Part shown: one piece after another, positions 27,305 to 36,520 of the stretch
How positions within the stretch are numbered: the stretch's first letter is position 1
How the letters are laid out: every line of letters starts with the position of its first letter
DNA from: Chloroflexota bacterium
Lineage (GTDB): Bacteria; Chloroflexota; UBA6077; FW602-bin22; CADDYW01
Length of the DNA stretch: 64,000 bases
Assembly (NCBI GenBank): GCA_021324795.1
Contig: JAJPIK010000067.1
Span: forward strand, 62,001 to 126,000
Direction: 5' to 3'
Program-made: the position numbers and the translations under genes
Notes under the pieces: generated by a model
What the model was told of the DNA's origin: nothing
What the model saw: only the letters and a program-made list of their open reading frames with translations
Databases searched by the model: none

Positions 27305-28258
27305 TCATTGACCGTGCACGAAAAAGTGATCGAAGGTTTCGTCGATGCCTTGAGCGAGGTTTCGCCTTTGCACGAATCCAATTTTATCGAGCACCGAACG
27401 GATGACCGGGCGCGGACGGCTCGGCTCACCCCGAGCAAGCTCACGGATGGTAACCTCGATTTCCCGAGCGGCAGCAGCCCGGCGAACCAGATCAGCCAGT
27501 TCGCCAACCGTCGTGACGTCGGTTACCGCGTTGAAGGCAAGATACCCTGGCTGGTCGAATTCCGCCGCTTTTAATAATGCCTGCATCGCATCTTCGACGT
27601 GGATCACGCCCAGTGGGTCCGCCGATCGCACTTCCAGGGGCTCGCCCCGAGTAGCGCGAAGACAAAATAAATTCGGAGCGGTCATAAAGCGTTGGTCGGT
27701 CTTCATAACCGGGGCAACTCCATAGGTTAAGCCAAGGCGGACCACCCGGGTAGTCAGGCGATGGGTCACCGCGAACATTTCGAGCAGCTTTTCAACATAG
27801 CACTTGCTGAGATGAGCGTAATCTCGGAATGTGCCATATGGGGTTGACTCATCAACCACGGCGGGTAGAGGCGACCCGTAAACGAGCGTCGAGCTTGCGT
27901 AGACGACCGGATTCCGCAATTGTCGTTCGGCCAACGCTTCAAGAATGATGCGCGGTCCACGCAAATTTGCTTCTTCGGTATACTCAACTGAAGCCGCGTC
28001 GGGGTGGGCGCTTGCCTGCGCCGCCAAGAGAAACACGGAATCGATCTCGCCAGCCAAGTCCACGGCTCGCCTGACAATCGAACGATCGGTAATACTCCCC
28101 TCGACAAACCGAAAGCTCGCGGCTTGGCAGAATCCTTCGATCGCCCGGCGGTCAGTTGCGAAAAGATTGTCAACGCCCACCACGTCACACGCCTGGTAGA
28201 GTAGCTCTTGGACGAGCCGTGAGCCAATGTACCCGACGCCAAATACTAACATTGCCAT
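27305..28258 (-). CDS. NAD-dependent sugar epimerase/dehydratase (UDP-glucose 4-epimerase-like)
   Basis: An extended SDR beginning MAMLVFGVGYIGSRLVQEL (GxGYIGS dinucleotide motif). YASSTLVYGSPLP near residue 125 and YAHLSKCYVEK near 148 hold the catalytic Ser, Tyr and Lys. I use the ATG at 28258; six further upstream codons are open but would place the start on the -10 box. It is the first gene of the coupled polysaccharide operon that runs leftward to 23266. Confidence 0.88.
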   Translation of the reverse strand: MAMLVFGVGYIGSRLVQELLYQACDVVGVDNLFATDRRAIEGFCQAASFRFVEGSITDRSIVRRAVDLAGEIDSVFLLAAQASAHPDAASVEYTEEANLRGPRIILEALAERQLRNPVVYASSTLVYGSPLPAVVDESTPYGTFRDYAHLSKCYVEKLLEMFAVTHRLTTRVVRLGLTYGVAPVMKTDQRFMTAPNLFCLRATRGEPLEVRSADPLGVIHVEDAMQALLKAAEFDQPGYLAFNAVTDVTTVGELADLVRRAAAAREIEVTIRELARGEPSRPRPVIRSVLDKIGFVQRRNLAQGIDETFDHFFVHGQ

Positions 28259-28266
28259 GGTTGGGG

Positions 28267-28272
28267 ATTGTA
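28267..28272 (-). promoter_or_regulatory. -10 box immediately before polysaccharide operon
   Basis: TACAAT on the minus strand ends 8 bases before the ATG at 28258, leaving almost no 5' leader. No good -35 is visible. Confidence 0.4.
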
Positions 28273-28312
28273 ACATAGCCCAGGCATAGCTGCTAGCAGG
28301 CTGGCCGCCGCC

Positions 28313-28341
28313 TTGACTTTTGGCGAGTCGGAGCCTATCCT
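28313..28341 (+). promoter_or_regulatory. Promoter of the tlyA-recN operon
   Basis: TTGACT (28313-28318), 17 bp, TATCCT (28336-28341). The ATG of tlyA is 25 bases downstream. Confidence 0.55.
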
Positions 28342-28365
28342 TTGAAAGTTAACCGAGTTGACACG

Positions 28366-29148
28366 ATGAATGACCGGAAAGTCCGTCTCGACGTCTTGCT
28401 CGTCGAACGCGGCCTGAGCGAGTCGCGTGAGCGCGCTCGCGGTCTGATCCTCGCGGGAGACGTTCGGGTGAATGGCCAAACGGTTAGCAAGCCCGGCACG
28501 AGCGTGGCCGCGGACGCCGAGCTAACTGTGACCCGACCGCCGCCCTACGTTAGTCGCGGCGGATTCAAGCTAGCGCACGCGCTGGACGCCTTTGACCTGG
28601 ACGTATCGGGATTGACCTTGCTGGATGTCGGGGCTTCGACCGGCGGTTTTACCGACGTGCTCTTGCAGCGTGGTGCCCGGAAGGTTTACGCAATCGACGT
28701 GGGGTACGGGCAATTGGCCTGGCGTCTCCGTCAGGACCCGCGGGTGGTGGTCATGGACCGAACCAACATCCGTCATGTGACCAGTTTACCCGAAATCGCC
28801 GACGCGGCGGTGGTCGATGTATCCTTTATCTCGCTGACCCAGGTACTCGGATCCATCGAGCATCTCCTGAAACCAGACGGCTGGATCGTGGCTCTCGTCA
28901 AACCGCAGTTCGAAGCGGGACGTTCACGCGTCGGCAAAGGCGGTGTGGTGCGCAATCCGGAAGTACACCGCGAGGTGCTCGAAAGCGTTTTGACCTGGGC
29001 GACCAAGCATGGGTTGCATGTCGGTGGCTGCACACCGTCGCCGATTTTGGGACCGGCCGGCAATCGCGAGTTTCTCGTCTTGTTAAAACGATCCGGTCCG
29101 AGTGAGACCGTCGCCGACGCGGTCAGATTCTGCTTGGCCAACGAGTGA
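28366..29148 (+). CDS. tlyA: TlyA family rRNA 2'-O-methyltransferase
   Basis: A 260-residue protein: an S4 RNA-binding domain at 1-65 ([29 protein letters not shown]) and an FtsJ-like SAM methyltransferase ([16 protein letters not shown] near 80, KPQFEAGR near 180). Family members methylate ribose of 16S C1409 and/or 23S C1920; the old name hemolysin A is misleading. The ATG at 28366 is used because the S4 domain begins directly after it. It is 7 bp upstream of recN. Confidence 0.93.
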   Translation: MNDRKVRLDVLLVERGLSESRERARGLILAGDVRVNGQTVSKPGTSVAADAELTVTRPPPYVSRGGFKLAHALDAFDLDVSGLTLLDVGASTGGFTDVLLQRGARKVYAIDVGYGQLAWRLRQDPRVVVMDRTNIRHVTSLPEIADAAVVDVSFISLTQVLGSIEHLLKPDGWIVALVKPQFEAGRSRVGKGGVVRNPEVHREVLESVLTWATKHGLHVGGCTPSPILGPAGNREFLVLLKRSGPSETVADAVRFCLANE

Positions 29149-29155
29149 GCGCACA

Positions 29156-30907
29156 ATGCTCAGCCATCTGACGATCCAAGACTTTGCGATCATCGATCGG
29201 GTTGATCTGGATCTGACTTCTGGCCTGGTGACGCTGACCGGCGAAACCGGGGCCGGTAAGTCGATCGTCATCGACGCTGTTGGTGGCTTGCTTGGCAATC
29301 GTTTGGGCGTGGATGTGATTCGTGCCGGCGCTCCGGTTGCCCGCATTGAGGGGATCTTCGAGGTCTCCGACAACTCTGAACTGACGGCGGTCCTTGACGA
29401 GCTAGGGATTTCTCTCGACGATGATTCTTTGATCGTGAGCAGGGAGATCAATCGAGCCGGCCGAAGCATCGCTCGAATCAACGGACACGCCGTCCCGCTT
29501 GCCGCGCTACAGAAGGTCGGGCACTTTCTCGTCGATCTGCACGGACAAGGGGAGCATCTTGCGTTACTGCGGGTTGCCGAACACTTACGCTTTCTCGACT
29601 CGTATGCCGGGCTTGTCAGCCGCCGTGAGCAGGTGTCCCACCTGGTTGAACAGATCCAGGCTGTCCGCCAGGAACGCGCCGCGATCGACCGCGACCAGCG
29701 AGAGCGCGCCCGACAAATGGATCTCCTCAAGTTCCAAGCAGAGGAGATCGCAGCAGCGCATCTGCATATCGGTGAAGACGAAGAGCTGCGTCAGGAGCGT
29801 TTGCTCCTGGCGAACGCCGAGAAATTGGCCAACGCGGCCGATCTGGCTCACCAAGCGCTTAGCGAAGCCGAAGGAAGCTCTGCTTCCGACCGTCTTGGTC
29901 AAGCTGCCGCCCTGCTGCACGAAATCTCTCGCATTGATCCCTCACTTGCCGACGACCAGCAAGCGCTCGATCTCCTCCTTGACCAAGTCGAGGAGCTTAG
30001 CCGCCGGCTGCGTCAATATCGCGAGCGGATCGATTTCAATCCAGGGCGCTTGGAGGAGATCGAGGAGCGTCTCAACGTCATTCAATCATTGAAGCGCAAG
30101 TACGGCAACACAATCGAGGAAATCATTCTCTTCGGAGAAAAGGCCCGGCAGCAGCTCGACGATCTGATTCATCACGACGAGCGAGTCGCTGTGCTCGCCG
30201 AGCGCGAGCATGAATTGCTCGCCGAGCTGGCTGTCTCAGCGTTAGAACTATCCGAGGCCCGCCAGTCAGCAGCCGTGCAACTCGCACGTGAGGTCGAGCG
30301 CGAGTTGGCCGATTTGAACATGGCTAATGCTCGCTTTCGAGTCGACTTCGCGCGACCGCTCGATCCGGATCAGGGAGTTCTGCTGCCAAGCGGTGAAGCC
30401 GTGCGGTTCAGCAGCGCCGGGATCGATCAGGTCGAATTTCAGGTTGCGACTAACCTGGGTGAGGAGTACAAGCCACTCGTTCGGGTAGTCTCGGGTGGTG
30501 AGACGGCACGGTTGATGCTTGCACTGAAGAACATCTTGTCGCGCGGTGACACTGTCGGTACGCTCATTTTTGACGAGATCGACGCCGGCATTGGCGGGCA
30601 AACCGCGGTAGTCGTCGGTCAGAAGATGGCGAGCCTGGCTCGCCAACGACAGATCATCTGTGTTACCCATCTTGCGCAGATCGCGTCTTTCGCGGATCTT
30701 CACTTGGCGGTCGCCAAGAGCACTGTCGGTGGGCGCACCCAAACCACCGTTCGGGCGCTTTCTTGGGACGAGCGCGTCGAAGAATTGGCAGCGATGGTTG
30801 GCGGTCAGGCCGGTCAAAGCAGTGTGCGAGAGCACGTTCGCGAGTCGCTGCAAGCGGCGGCGGCATGGAAAAGTCGCGACTTACTCGTCGAACGAGGTGT
30901 ACGATGA
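29156..30907 (+). CDS. recN: DNA repair protein RecN
   Basis: A 583-residue SMC-like ATPase for double-strand break repair. The Walker A motif GETGAGKS lies near residue 29, followed by two long coiled-coil arms (about 150-370), the ABC signature VVSGGETARLMLALK near 445 and Walker B LIFDEIDAGIGG near 470. The length is slightly above the family norm of about 555. The tlyA-recN pair is a common bacterial arrangement. Its stop overlaps the next start (ATGA). Confidence 0.96.
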   Translation: MLSHLTIQDFAIIDRVDLDLTSGLVTLTGETGAGKSIVIDAVGGLLGNRLGVDVIRAGAPVARIEGIFEVSDNSELTAVLDELGISLDDDSLIVSREINRAGRSIARINGHAVPLAALQKVGHFLVDLHGQGEHLALLRVAEHLRFLDSYAGLVSRREQVSHLVEQIQAVRQERAAIDRDQRERARQMDLLKFQAEEIAAAHLHIGEDEELRQERLLLANAEKLANAADLAHQALSEAEGSSASDRLGQAAALLHEISRIDPSLADDQQALDLLLDQVEELSRRLRQYRERIDFNPGRLEEIEERLNVIQSLKRKYGNTIEEIILFGEKARQQLDDLIHHDERVAVLAEREHELLAELAVSALELSEARQSAAVQLAREVERELADLNMANARFRVDFARPLDPDQGVLLPSGEAVRFSSAGIDQVEFQVATNLGEEYKPLVRVVSGGETARLMLALKNILSRGDTVGTLIFDEIDAGIGGQTAVVVGQKMASLARQRQIICVTHLAQIASFADLHLAVAKSTVGGRTQTTVRALSWDERVEELAAMVGGQAGQSSVREHVRESLQAAAAWKSRDLLVERGVR

Positions 30908-31458
30908 ACGAGGCTATTCCCGAAAAGGTGATCTCATCGCGAGAGATCTACCGAGGCCGCATTGTTACCTTGCGGGTCGACGAAATTCGCCTGCCGAGCG
31001 GCCGAACGACGACGCGGGAAATTGTCGAGCATCCCGGCGCCGTGGTGATCGTCGCGGTCGACTCGCGTGATCGAGTTATCCTCGTTCGCCAGTATCGAGC
31101 CGCGATCGCTCAGACAACCCTCGAGCTACCTGCTGGCACTCGAGAGCCCAACGAGGCAGCGGAACGCTGTGCTCAGCGCGAGCTAGCGGAAGAGACCGGG
31201 CTGAGCGCTCAGACCTGGCATCCACTCGTCGGCTTTTACAGCACGCCTGGTTTCACCAACGAGCACTTGTCCGTCTTTGTCGCCACGGATCTCGGACCGG
31301 CCGAAGGCCACCCCGAGGAGGACGAGTCGATTCAGCACGAATGGGTCGACCTGACGGCAGTGCCGGGCATGATCTCAAAGGGCGAGATCTGCGACGCCAA
31401 GACAATTGCTGGCCTGCTGTGCTATCTCCAAGGTATTCGCGCGACCCGAGGAGTGTAA
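30904..31458 (+). CDS. Nudix hydrolase, ADP-ribose pyrophosphatase-like
   Basis: A 184-residue Nudix protein. The box GTREPNEAAERCAQRELAEE followed by TGL fits GX5EX7REUXEEXGU with catalytic Glu residues kept. FYSTPGFTNEHLSVFVA and the N-terminal two-strand extension VISSREIYRGRIVTL are typical of the NudF/ADPRase group, which cleaves ADP-ribose to AMP and ribose 5-phosphate. It begins inside the recN stop codon. Since ADP-ribose is the NrtR effector, this enzyme could influence the NAD regulon in trans (inference). Confidence 0.88.
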   Translation: MNEAIPEKVISSREIYRGRIVTLRVDEIRLPSGRTTTREIVEHPGAVVIVAVDSRDRVILVRQYRAAIAQTTLELPAGTREPNEAAERCAQRELAEETGLSAQTWHPLVGFYSTPGFTNEHLSVFVATDLGPAEGHPEEDESIQHEWVDLTAVPGMISKGEICDAKTIAGLLCYLQGIRATRGV

Positions 31459-31461
31459 CCG

Positions 31462-31926
31462 GTGGCTAAGCTCAAAACTGCCCGAGCCGAGTCGGAGGGT
31501 GGTGTCGTCTACCGCCAGCGAGATGGCGAGATCGAGGTCGTCCTGGTTGGTCGAGAAGCACAGGGGAGCTGGTTCTTGCCGAAAGGAACGCCGCTGCGCG
31601 GCGAGTCGCGCGAGCAGACGGCGATTCGCGAAGTCAGTGAGGAAACTGGCTTAGAGGTCCGGATTCTCGAGCCGATCACCAGCATTTCCTATTGGTTCAT
31701 GTCTGGTCGCGTGCGCATCTTCAAGACCGTATACTATTACCTGATGGTCCCGACCGGCGGTGACATCAGTCGACACGATCCTGAATACGATCGCGTCGCC
31801 TGGTTTCCAATCCAGCAAGCGCTGGCTGTCCTAACCTATGCGAACGACGCCGATGTCGTACGCCGCGCCGCCGAGTTGATCAAACGCCGCCTTAGCTTAC
31901 AATCTCAGCAAGCCACGCGTCGGTAG
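31462..31926 (+). CDS. Nudix hydrolase
   Basis: A 154-residue Nudix domain protein starting at GTG 31462, 3 bp after the previous stop. The Nudix box GTPLRGESREQTAIREVSEE plus TGL keeps all catalytic residues, and WFLPKG precedes it. Strand-rich core and length resemble diadenosine polyphosphate hydrolases or general NTP pyrophosphohydrolases. The substrate is unknown. Confidence 0.85.
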   Translation: MAKLKTARAESEGGVVYRQRDGEIEVVLVGREAQGSWFLPKGTPLRGESREQTAIREVSEETGLEVRILEPITSISYWFMSGRVRIFKTVYYYLMVPTGGDISRHDPEYDRVAWFPIQQALAVLTYANDADVVRRAAELIKRRLSLQSQQATRR

Positions 31927-31945
31927 TGTTCCATCAGGAGAAACT

Positions 31946-33049
31946 GTGACCGATAACGCTCTCAAACGAACACCTTTACACGCGGAACACGTGCGCCTTC
32001 ACGCCCGCATGGTCCCATTTGCTGGCTGGGAGATGCCAGTGCAATACCAAAGTATCCTACAAGAGCATCGAGCTGTTCGCGAAGCGGTTGGCATGTTCGA
32101 CGTGAGCCACATGGGCGAGCTGGAAATCAGCGGTCCGGCGGCCGCCGCGTTTATCCAACGTTTGACTGTTAACGACATCTCTACCCTCGCTGAAGGCTCC
32201 TCGCAGTATTCGTGCGTATTGCGCCCGGATGGTGGCATCCTCGATGACATCGTTGTCTACCGTTTAACCGATCTTTTCCTTGTCGTCGTGAATGCTGCGA
32301 ACGTCAATAAGATTGCCTCCTGGTTTGCCGAGCATCGTGAACACGGTGTCAATCTACAGAACGTCTCCGACGAGACCACGCTGATCGCGGTACAGGGTCC
32401 TCGCACCGTTGATACGCTCCAGCCGCTGAGCTCCCTCGATCTATCGGCCGTGCCAAGGTTTGGCATCCGCCCCGGGAAGCTAGCCGACATTGCTTGCCTG
32501 ATGAGCCGAACTGGCTACACTGGTGAAGATGGCTTTGAGATATTCTGTCAAGCGTGGGATGCCGTCGCGATCTGGAACGCCATTTTGAATAATTCGGCGC
32601 AACCAGTTCAGCCGTGCGGTCTCGGAGCTCGGGATACTCTTCGTTTAGAATCGGGCAAATTGCTTTACGGCCACGACATGGACGAATCGAATAATCCGCT
32701 GGAAGCTGGTCTTGGCTTCATCGTCAAGTTCGACAAAGGTGATTTCATTGGGCGCGAGGCGCTCCTCCGGGTGAGAGAGACCGGCCCGGTGCAGCGACTG
32801 GTCGGCTTCGAGATGGTCGGACGGGGCGTGCCTCGCGCCGGCTGCGCCGTCCAGAGCGGCGGTCGCTTGGTAGGTCAAGTAACCAGCGGGGGTTACGCGC
32901 CAACGCTGGATCGGAATATCGGCATGGCATACGTCGAGCCGGTTCTGGCGACGATCGGCCAGTCCCTCGACGTCATCATTCGCGAACGACCAGTCGAGGC
33001 GAAGGTTGTCAAGATGCCCTTCTACCGCGCCAAGAAACGAGGGGGGTGA
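31946..33049 (+). CDS. gcvT: Aminomethyltransferase (glycine cleavage system T protein)
   Basis: A 367-residue folate-dependent enzyme that releases ammonia from the aminomethyl-lipoyl H protein and forms 5,10-methylene-THF. FDVSHMGELEISGP near residue 51, TGYTGEDGFEIF near 191, RDTLRLESGKLLYGHDMDE near 228 and GYAPTLDRNIGMAYV near the C-terminus are classic. The start is GTG after AGGAGAAACT. The other gcv genes are not in the window. Confidence 0.96.
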   Translation: MTDNALKRTPLHAEHVRLHARMVPFAGWEMPVQYQSILQEHRAVREAVGMFDVSHMGELEISGPAAAAFIQRLTVNDISTLAEGSSQYSCVLRPDGGILDDIVVYRLTDLFLVVVNAANVNKIASWFAEHREHGVNLQNVSDETTLIAVQGPRTVDTLQPLSSLDLSAVPRFGIRPGKLADIACLMSRTGYTGEDGFEIFCQAWDAVAIWNAILNNSAQPVQPCGLGARDTLRLESGKLLYGHDMDESNNPLEAGLGFIVKFDKGDFIGREALLRVRETGPVQRLVGFEMVGRGVPRAGCAVQSGGRLVGQVTSGGYAPTLDRNIGMAYVEPVLATIGQSLDVIIRERPVEAKVVKMPFYRAKKRGG

Positions 33050-33414
33050 ACCGATTGCTTAGCGTGGGGATCGACACGGTCGAGATTGCCCGAATCGCTC
33101 AGGTCTATGAGCGGCATGGTGAGCGCTTTCTCGCGCGGGTCTACACCGACCGCGAGGCTGCGCGCTATCGGAACCGGATCAATGAATTAGCCGGCCGATT
33201 CGCTGCGAAAGAAGCTGTCTCGAAAGCACTCGGGACCGGGTTGAGGGGCATTCACTGGCGCGAGATGGAAATTCTGCCTGATCCGCGTGGCAAGCCACTC
33301 GTCTTCCTCTCCGGGCGTGCCGCCGAGCGAGCCAATGAGCTTGGGCTTCGTGAGTTCGCGATCAGCATCACCCACACTAACCAGCTCGCGATGGCGTTTG
33401 TCGTCGCCCAGTAG
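33046..33414 (+). CDS. acpS: Holo-[acyl-carrier-protein] synthase
   Basis: A 122-residue enzyme that transfers 4'-phosphopantetheine from CoA to ACP. GIDTVEIARI carries the Mg-binding Asp and FAAKEAVSKALGTG the catalytic Glu/Lys; both match AcpS. The GTG start overlaps the gcvT stop by 4 bases; a TTG four codons on (MLSVGIDTVE) is an alternative. acpS followed by nnr is a common pairing. Confidence 0.95.
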   Translation: MNRLLSVGIDTVEIARIAQVYERHGERFLARVYTDREAARYRNRINELAGRFAAKEAVSKALGTGLRGIHWREMEILPDPRGKPLVFLSGRAAERANELGLREFAISITHTNQLAMAFVVAQ

Positions 33415-33442
33415 AGAATCTCCGGCTTAGGGGAAAGGCCAC

Positions 33443-35002
33443 GTGAAGAAAGTCGTCACCGTTGATGAGATGCGAAGTCTCGAGCGCGGCGCCGAAGCCC
33501 GAGGCCTACCCGGCCCCGCGCTCATGGAGAATGCCGGCCGCGCCGTTGCCGATGTGATCGTTGGCCGCTACGCTCCATCGCGTGGCAAGCACGTCCTGGT
33601 GCTCATCGGTCCGGGTAATAATGGTGGCGATGGTCTCGTCGTCGCGCGCCACCTGGCAGATGCTCGCTTTACCGTGGTGTCCTATCTGATCAATCGCCCT
33701 CTTGTTGACGACGCTAAGCTCGACCTCCTTCGCCAACGCGGCGTGCCACTCATTAGCCACTCTGAAGATCCTGACCGGGTACGGCTTGCGCAACTCCTCG
33801 AATCGGCCGACCTGATCGTCGACGCAATCCTGGGAACCGGCCGCGCGCGGCCGGTGACCGGCGCCCTGGCCGACATTCTTGACCAGGTGAATGCTCGACG
33901 CGAAGGACATTCAGGACACTCTCCACTGGTCGCGGTGGATCTACCAACCGGCGTCAACGCCGACACTGGCGACGTTGACCTGCACGCGTTGACTGCCGAC
34001 CTCACGATTACCCTCGCTGAGCCAAAGCGTGGCCTACTCCTCGGAGAGGCCGTGAACAAAGTCGGCGAGCTCGTCGTGGCCGACATCGGCATCCCGGCAG
34101 TACTCGCCGCTTCGATACCGGTCGATTTTCCCGCCGCCTCAGACATTGCCCCCCTCTTGCCAGCTCGACTGCCAGGTGGTCACAAGGGCTCCTTCGGGCG
34201 CGTACTGGCAATCGTCGGCTCGGAGCTATACACCGGAGCACCAGTCTTGGTCGCAAGGGGTGCCGAGCGGATCGGGGCAGGCTTGGTCACGATAGCCTGT
34301 CCGGTGAGCGTGCGGGCAAACATCGCGGCTCATACCCTCGAGAGTACTTTTTATCCACTTCCCGATTCGGGCACGGGACATTTTGGTCGGGAATCACTTT
34401 CAACCTTGCGACCGGTGCTCGGCGACTACGTCGCGTTCGTCGTCGGACCTGGAATCGGTCGAGCCCCCGAAACGGCTTCTTTCCTGATTGATCTCTTGAG
34501 CGAGCTACGACAGCATGATCGACCGGTCGTGATTGACGCGGACGCTCTGACGCTGCTCAGTCAGCAGGAACGTTGGTGGAGTTTGCTGCCCTCGCAGGTC
34601 ATCCTCACTCCACATTCGGGCGAGATGGCTCGATTGACTGGTAGGCAAAGTGAGCAAGATCGGATAAGCGATGCGATTACTTCAGCGACCCAATGGGCTG
34701 CTAACCTTGTCCTCAAAGGAGCCTACAGCGTCGTCGCTCGCCCGAACGGTCAGGCCGCGGTTCTCCCATTTGCCAACCCAGCCCTGGCGACGGCCGGTAC
34801 CGGTGACGTTCTCGCGGGAACGATCCTCGGGCTCTTAGGACAAGGATTGCCCCCGGTCGATGCAGCACTCGCCGGCGCATTCGTCCATGGCTTTGCTGGC
34901 GCTTTGCTGCGCAACCGCTTCGGCCCGGCCGGCGGGCTCGCGAGCGATCTCGCCGGGCTCTTGCCGGTCGCTTTGAATACAATCAGGCAAACCGTCACTT
35001 GA
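33443..35002 (+). CDS. nnr: Bifunctional NAD(P)H-hydrate epimerase / ADP-dependent dehydratase
   Basis: A 519-residue two-domain repair enzyme for hydrated NAD(P)H. Residues 1-215 are the YjeF_N epimerase (GPGNNGGDGLVVARHL near 57, ADLIVDAILGTG near 125); 225-515 are the ribokinase-like dehydratase (GGHKGSFGRVLAI near 240, ILTPHSGEMARLTG near 390, TAGTGDVLAGTILG near 450). The start is GTG at 33443 after AGGGGAAAG. Confidence 0.95.
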   Translation: MKKVVTVDEMRSLERGAEARGLPGPALMENAGRAVADVIVGRYAPSRGKHVLVLIGPGNNGGDGLVVARHLADARFTVVSYLINRPLVDDAKLDLLRQRGVPLISHSEDPDRVRLAQLLESADLIVDAILGTGRARPVTGALADILDQVNARREGHSGHSPLVAVDLPTGVNADTGDVDLHALTADLTITLAEPKRGLLLGEAVNKVGELVVADIGIPAVLAASIPVDFPAASDIAPLLPARLPGGHKGSFGRVLAIVGSELYTGAPVLVARGAERIGAGLVTIACPVSVRANIAAHTLESTFYPLPDSGTGHFGRESLSTLRPVLGDYVAFVVGPGIGRAPETASFLIDLLSELRQHDRPVVIDADALTLLSQQERWWSLLPSQVILTPHSGEMARLTGRQSEQDRISDAITSATQWAANLVLKGAYSVVARPNGQAAVLPFANPALATAGTGDVLAGTILGLLGQGLPPVDAALAGAFVHGFAGALLRNRFGPAGGLASDLAGLLPVALNTIRQTVT

Positions 35003-35005
35003 GCG

Positions 35006-35035
35006 TTGCCGAAGCGGTCGAGTGGATGGTACAAT
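35006..35035 (+). promoter_or_regulatory. Extended -10 promoter before Cys-rich miniprotein
   Basis: TTGCCG (35006-35011), 18 bp, TACAAT (35030-35035), the latter preceded by TGG. The same hexamers and spacing occur before dnaJ. Confidence 0.6.
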
Positions 35036-35059
35036 CCGGCAGAGGAAAGGAGGAGCGTC

Positions 35060-35257
35060 ATTAACGACAATATCAACTGGCGGCGCCATCGTACGGCCTG
35101 CCCGAATTACCGCGAGGACTGGGATGTCGAAGACAGTCTTTACCGTTGCATCTGTCTGTTAGATATGCCTCCAGAGACGCGTGAAGAGCAAGACCTCTGC
35201 ATGAAGAGCCGCCACGGTTGTTGGCGATTCAAAAAGAAGGCGGCAAAGGCTAGTTAG
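35060..35257 (+). CDS. Small Cys-rich protein with apparent ATT start
   Basis: An uncharacterised 65-residue protein. From the ATT at 35060 it reads INDNINWRRHRTACPNYRED and contains five cysteines (C14, C30, C32, C47, C54) with the pattern C-x15-C-x-C-x14-C-x6-C, plus a basic C-terminus (RFKKKAAKAS). This suggests a metal-binding mini-domain. Start choice: an ideal Shine-Dalgarno AAAGGAGG (35046-35053) ends 6 bases before ATT; the frame can be extended to TTG 35006, but that stretch contains the promoter and the Shine-Dalgarno sequence itself. No ATG, GTG or TTG is available at the right distance. Function unknown. Confidence 0.7.
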   Translation: MNDNINWRRHRTACPNYREDWDVEDSLYRCICLLDMPPETREEQDLCMKSRHGCWRFKKKAAKAS

Positions 35258-35290
35258 TCCTCCCGATACCTGGTTTGAAACTTGCCAAGT

Positions 35291-36436
35291 ATGTCCTCGA
35301 CGGCAATGAGTTTCAACCAGAACCAACAAAACAGCAAGTCAGCAGCTTCTCTCCGGATCGCGATGGTTGCGCCACTCTACGAGCGAGTTCCGCCAATCCG
35401 CTATGGTGGAACCGAGCGAGTTGTGTACTATCTCGTCGAGGAGCTCGTGCGCCGTGGTCATGACGTGACCTTGTTCGCCAGCGGAGATTCCGAAACTTCG
35501 GCCAATCTGGTCAAAGTCTGTCCGGAGTCGCTGAACTGCTCGAATCGTCTCGCAGATCCGATGGCATTTCACTTCCTTCAGCTCGGGCTTGTCTTCAAAG
35601 ATGCCGACGAGTTCGACCTGATTCATTCGCATTGCGACTTTCGGGCGTTGCCATTCGCCCCATTAACGGATGTGCCGACGGTTTCGACAAGCCATAACCG
35701 ATTGGACTCGCCCGAGGCGCACGCGCTCATCACTGCCTATCCCGAGTCAACGATCACAGTCTTGAGTCGGAGCCAGGGACAGCAGCTCCCTGCTGGCCGT
35801 TGCTTAGGTGTCACTTATAACGGGATTCCGGTCGACGAGTTCGCCTTCCATCCGAAACCGGGTGACTATGTCGCGTTCGTCGGCCGCCTATCGCCGGAGA
35901 AGGGCCCACTCGAAGCCATCGAAGTTGCCGAGCAGACTGGCATCTCACTCAAAATTGCTGCGCGCATCAACGAATGGGAGCGGGAATACTTCGAAACCCA
36001 GCTCCGCCCGCGGATCCAGCCGCCGTTGATCGAGTTTATCGGCGAGCTGAACGAACAAGAAAAACGCAAGTTCCTTGGGAATGCCAAAGCGCTCCTGTTT
36101 CCGATCTGTTGGCCAGAGCCATTCGGACTCGCCGTGGTCGAAGCGATGGCGACCGGAACTCCGGTGCTCGCCTTCCCTCGTGGTGCCGTCCCTGAACTCG
36201 TCGCGGATGGCAAGGTCGGCTTTCTCTGCCATGACGCTCAGGACATGGTGGAGCGACTAAGCCAGATCGATCGGATCGATCGTCACGCCTGCCGCGACTG
36301 GGTGGCTCAGAACTTTTCAGTCCCGGCGATGGTCGACCGTTACGAAGCAGCCTACCGCCAGGCGATTGATCTGGCCGCGAGGCACGCGGCGGGCGCGAGC
36401 AGCAAGCCTCGTCCCGGCAAGCGCCGCCGGGCATGA
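35291..36436 (+). CDS. Glycosyltransferase family 4
   Basis: A GT-B fold glycosyltransferase of about 381 residues. The N-terminal RIAMVAPLYERVPPIRYGGT is the donor-independent first Rossmann entry, and the C-terminal half has FVGRLSPEKGPLEAIEVA near 195 and the E-x7-E nucleotide-sugar motif EPFGLAVVEAMATGTPVLAF near 276. No signal peptide; cytosolic face of the membrane. I use the ATG at 35291, but ATG 35306 is equally possible as no clear ribosome-binding site exists. The C-terminus ends in a basic tail GKRRRA. Acceptor unknown. Confidence 0.88.
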   Translation: MSSTAMSFNQNQQNSKSAASLRIAMVAPLYERVPPIRYGGTERVVYYLVEELVRRGHDVTLFASGDSETSANLVKVCPESLNCSNRLADPMAFHFLQLGLVFKDADEFDLIHSHCDFRALPFAPLTDVPTVSTSHNRLDSPEAHALITAYPESTITVLSRSQGQQLPAGRCLGVTYNGIPVDEFAFHPKPGDYVAFVGRLSPEKGPLEAIEVAEQTGISLKIAARINEWEREYFETQLRPRIQPPLIEFIGELNEQEKRKFLGNAKALLFPICWPEPFGLAVVEAMATGTPVLAFPRGAVPELVADGKVGFLCHDAQDMVERLSQIDRIDRHACRDWVAQNFSVPAMVDRYEAAYRQAIDLAARHAAGASSKPRPGKRRRA

Positions 36437-36520
36437 GTTGGATTCACCTCGATTGCATCTTTCCTTCGTTTGCACTAGCATAGCTCCAAGATCAGATTAT
36501 CCTGAAGAAGGAGAAGTGCG

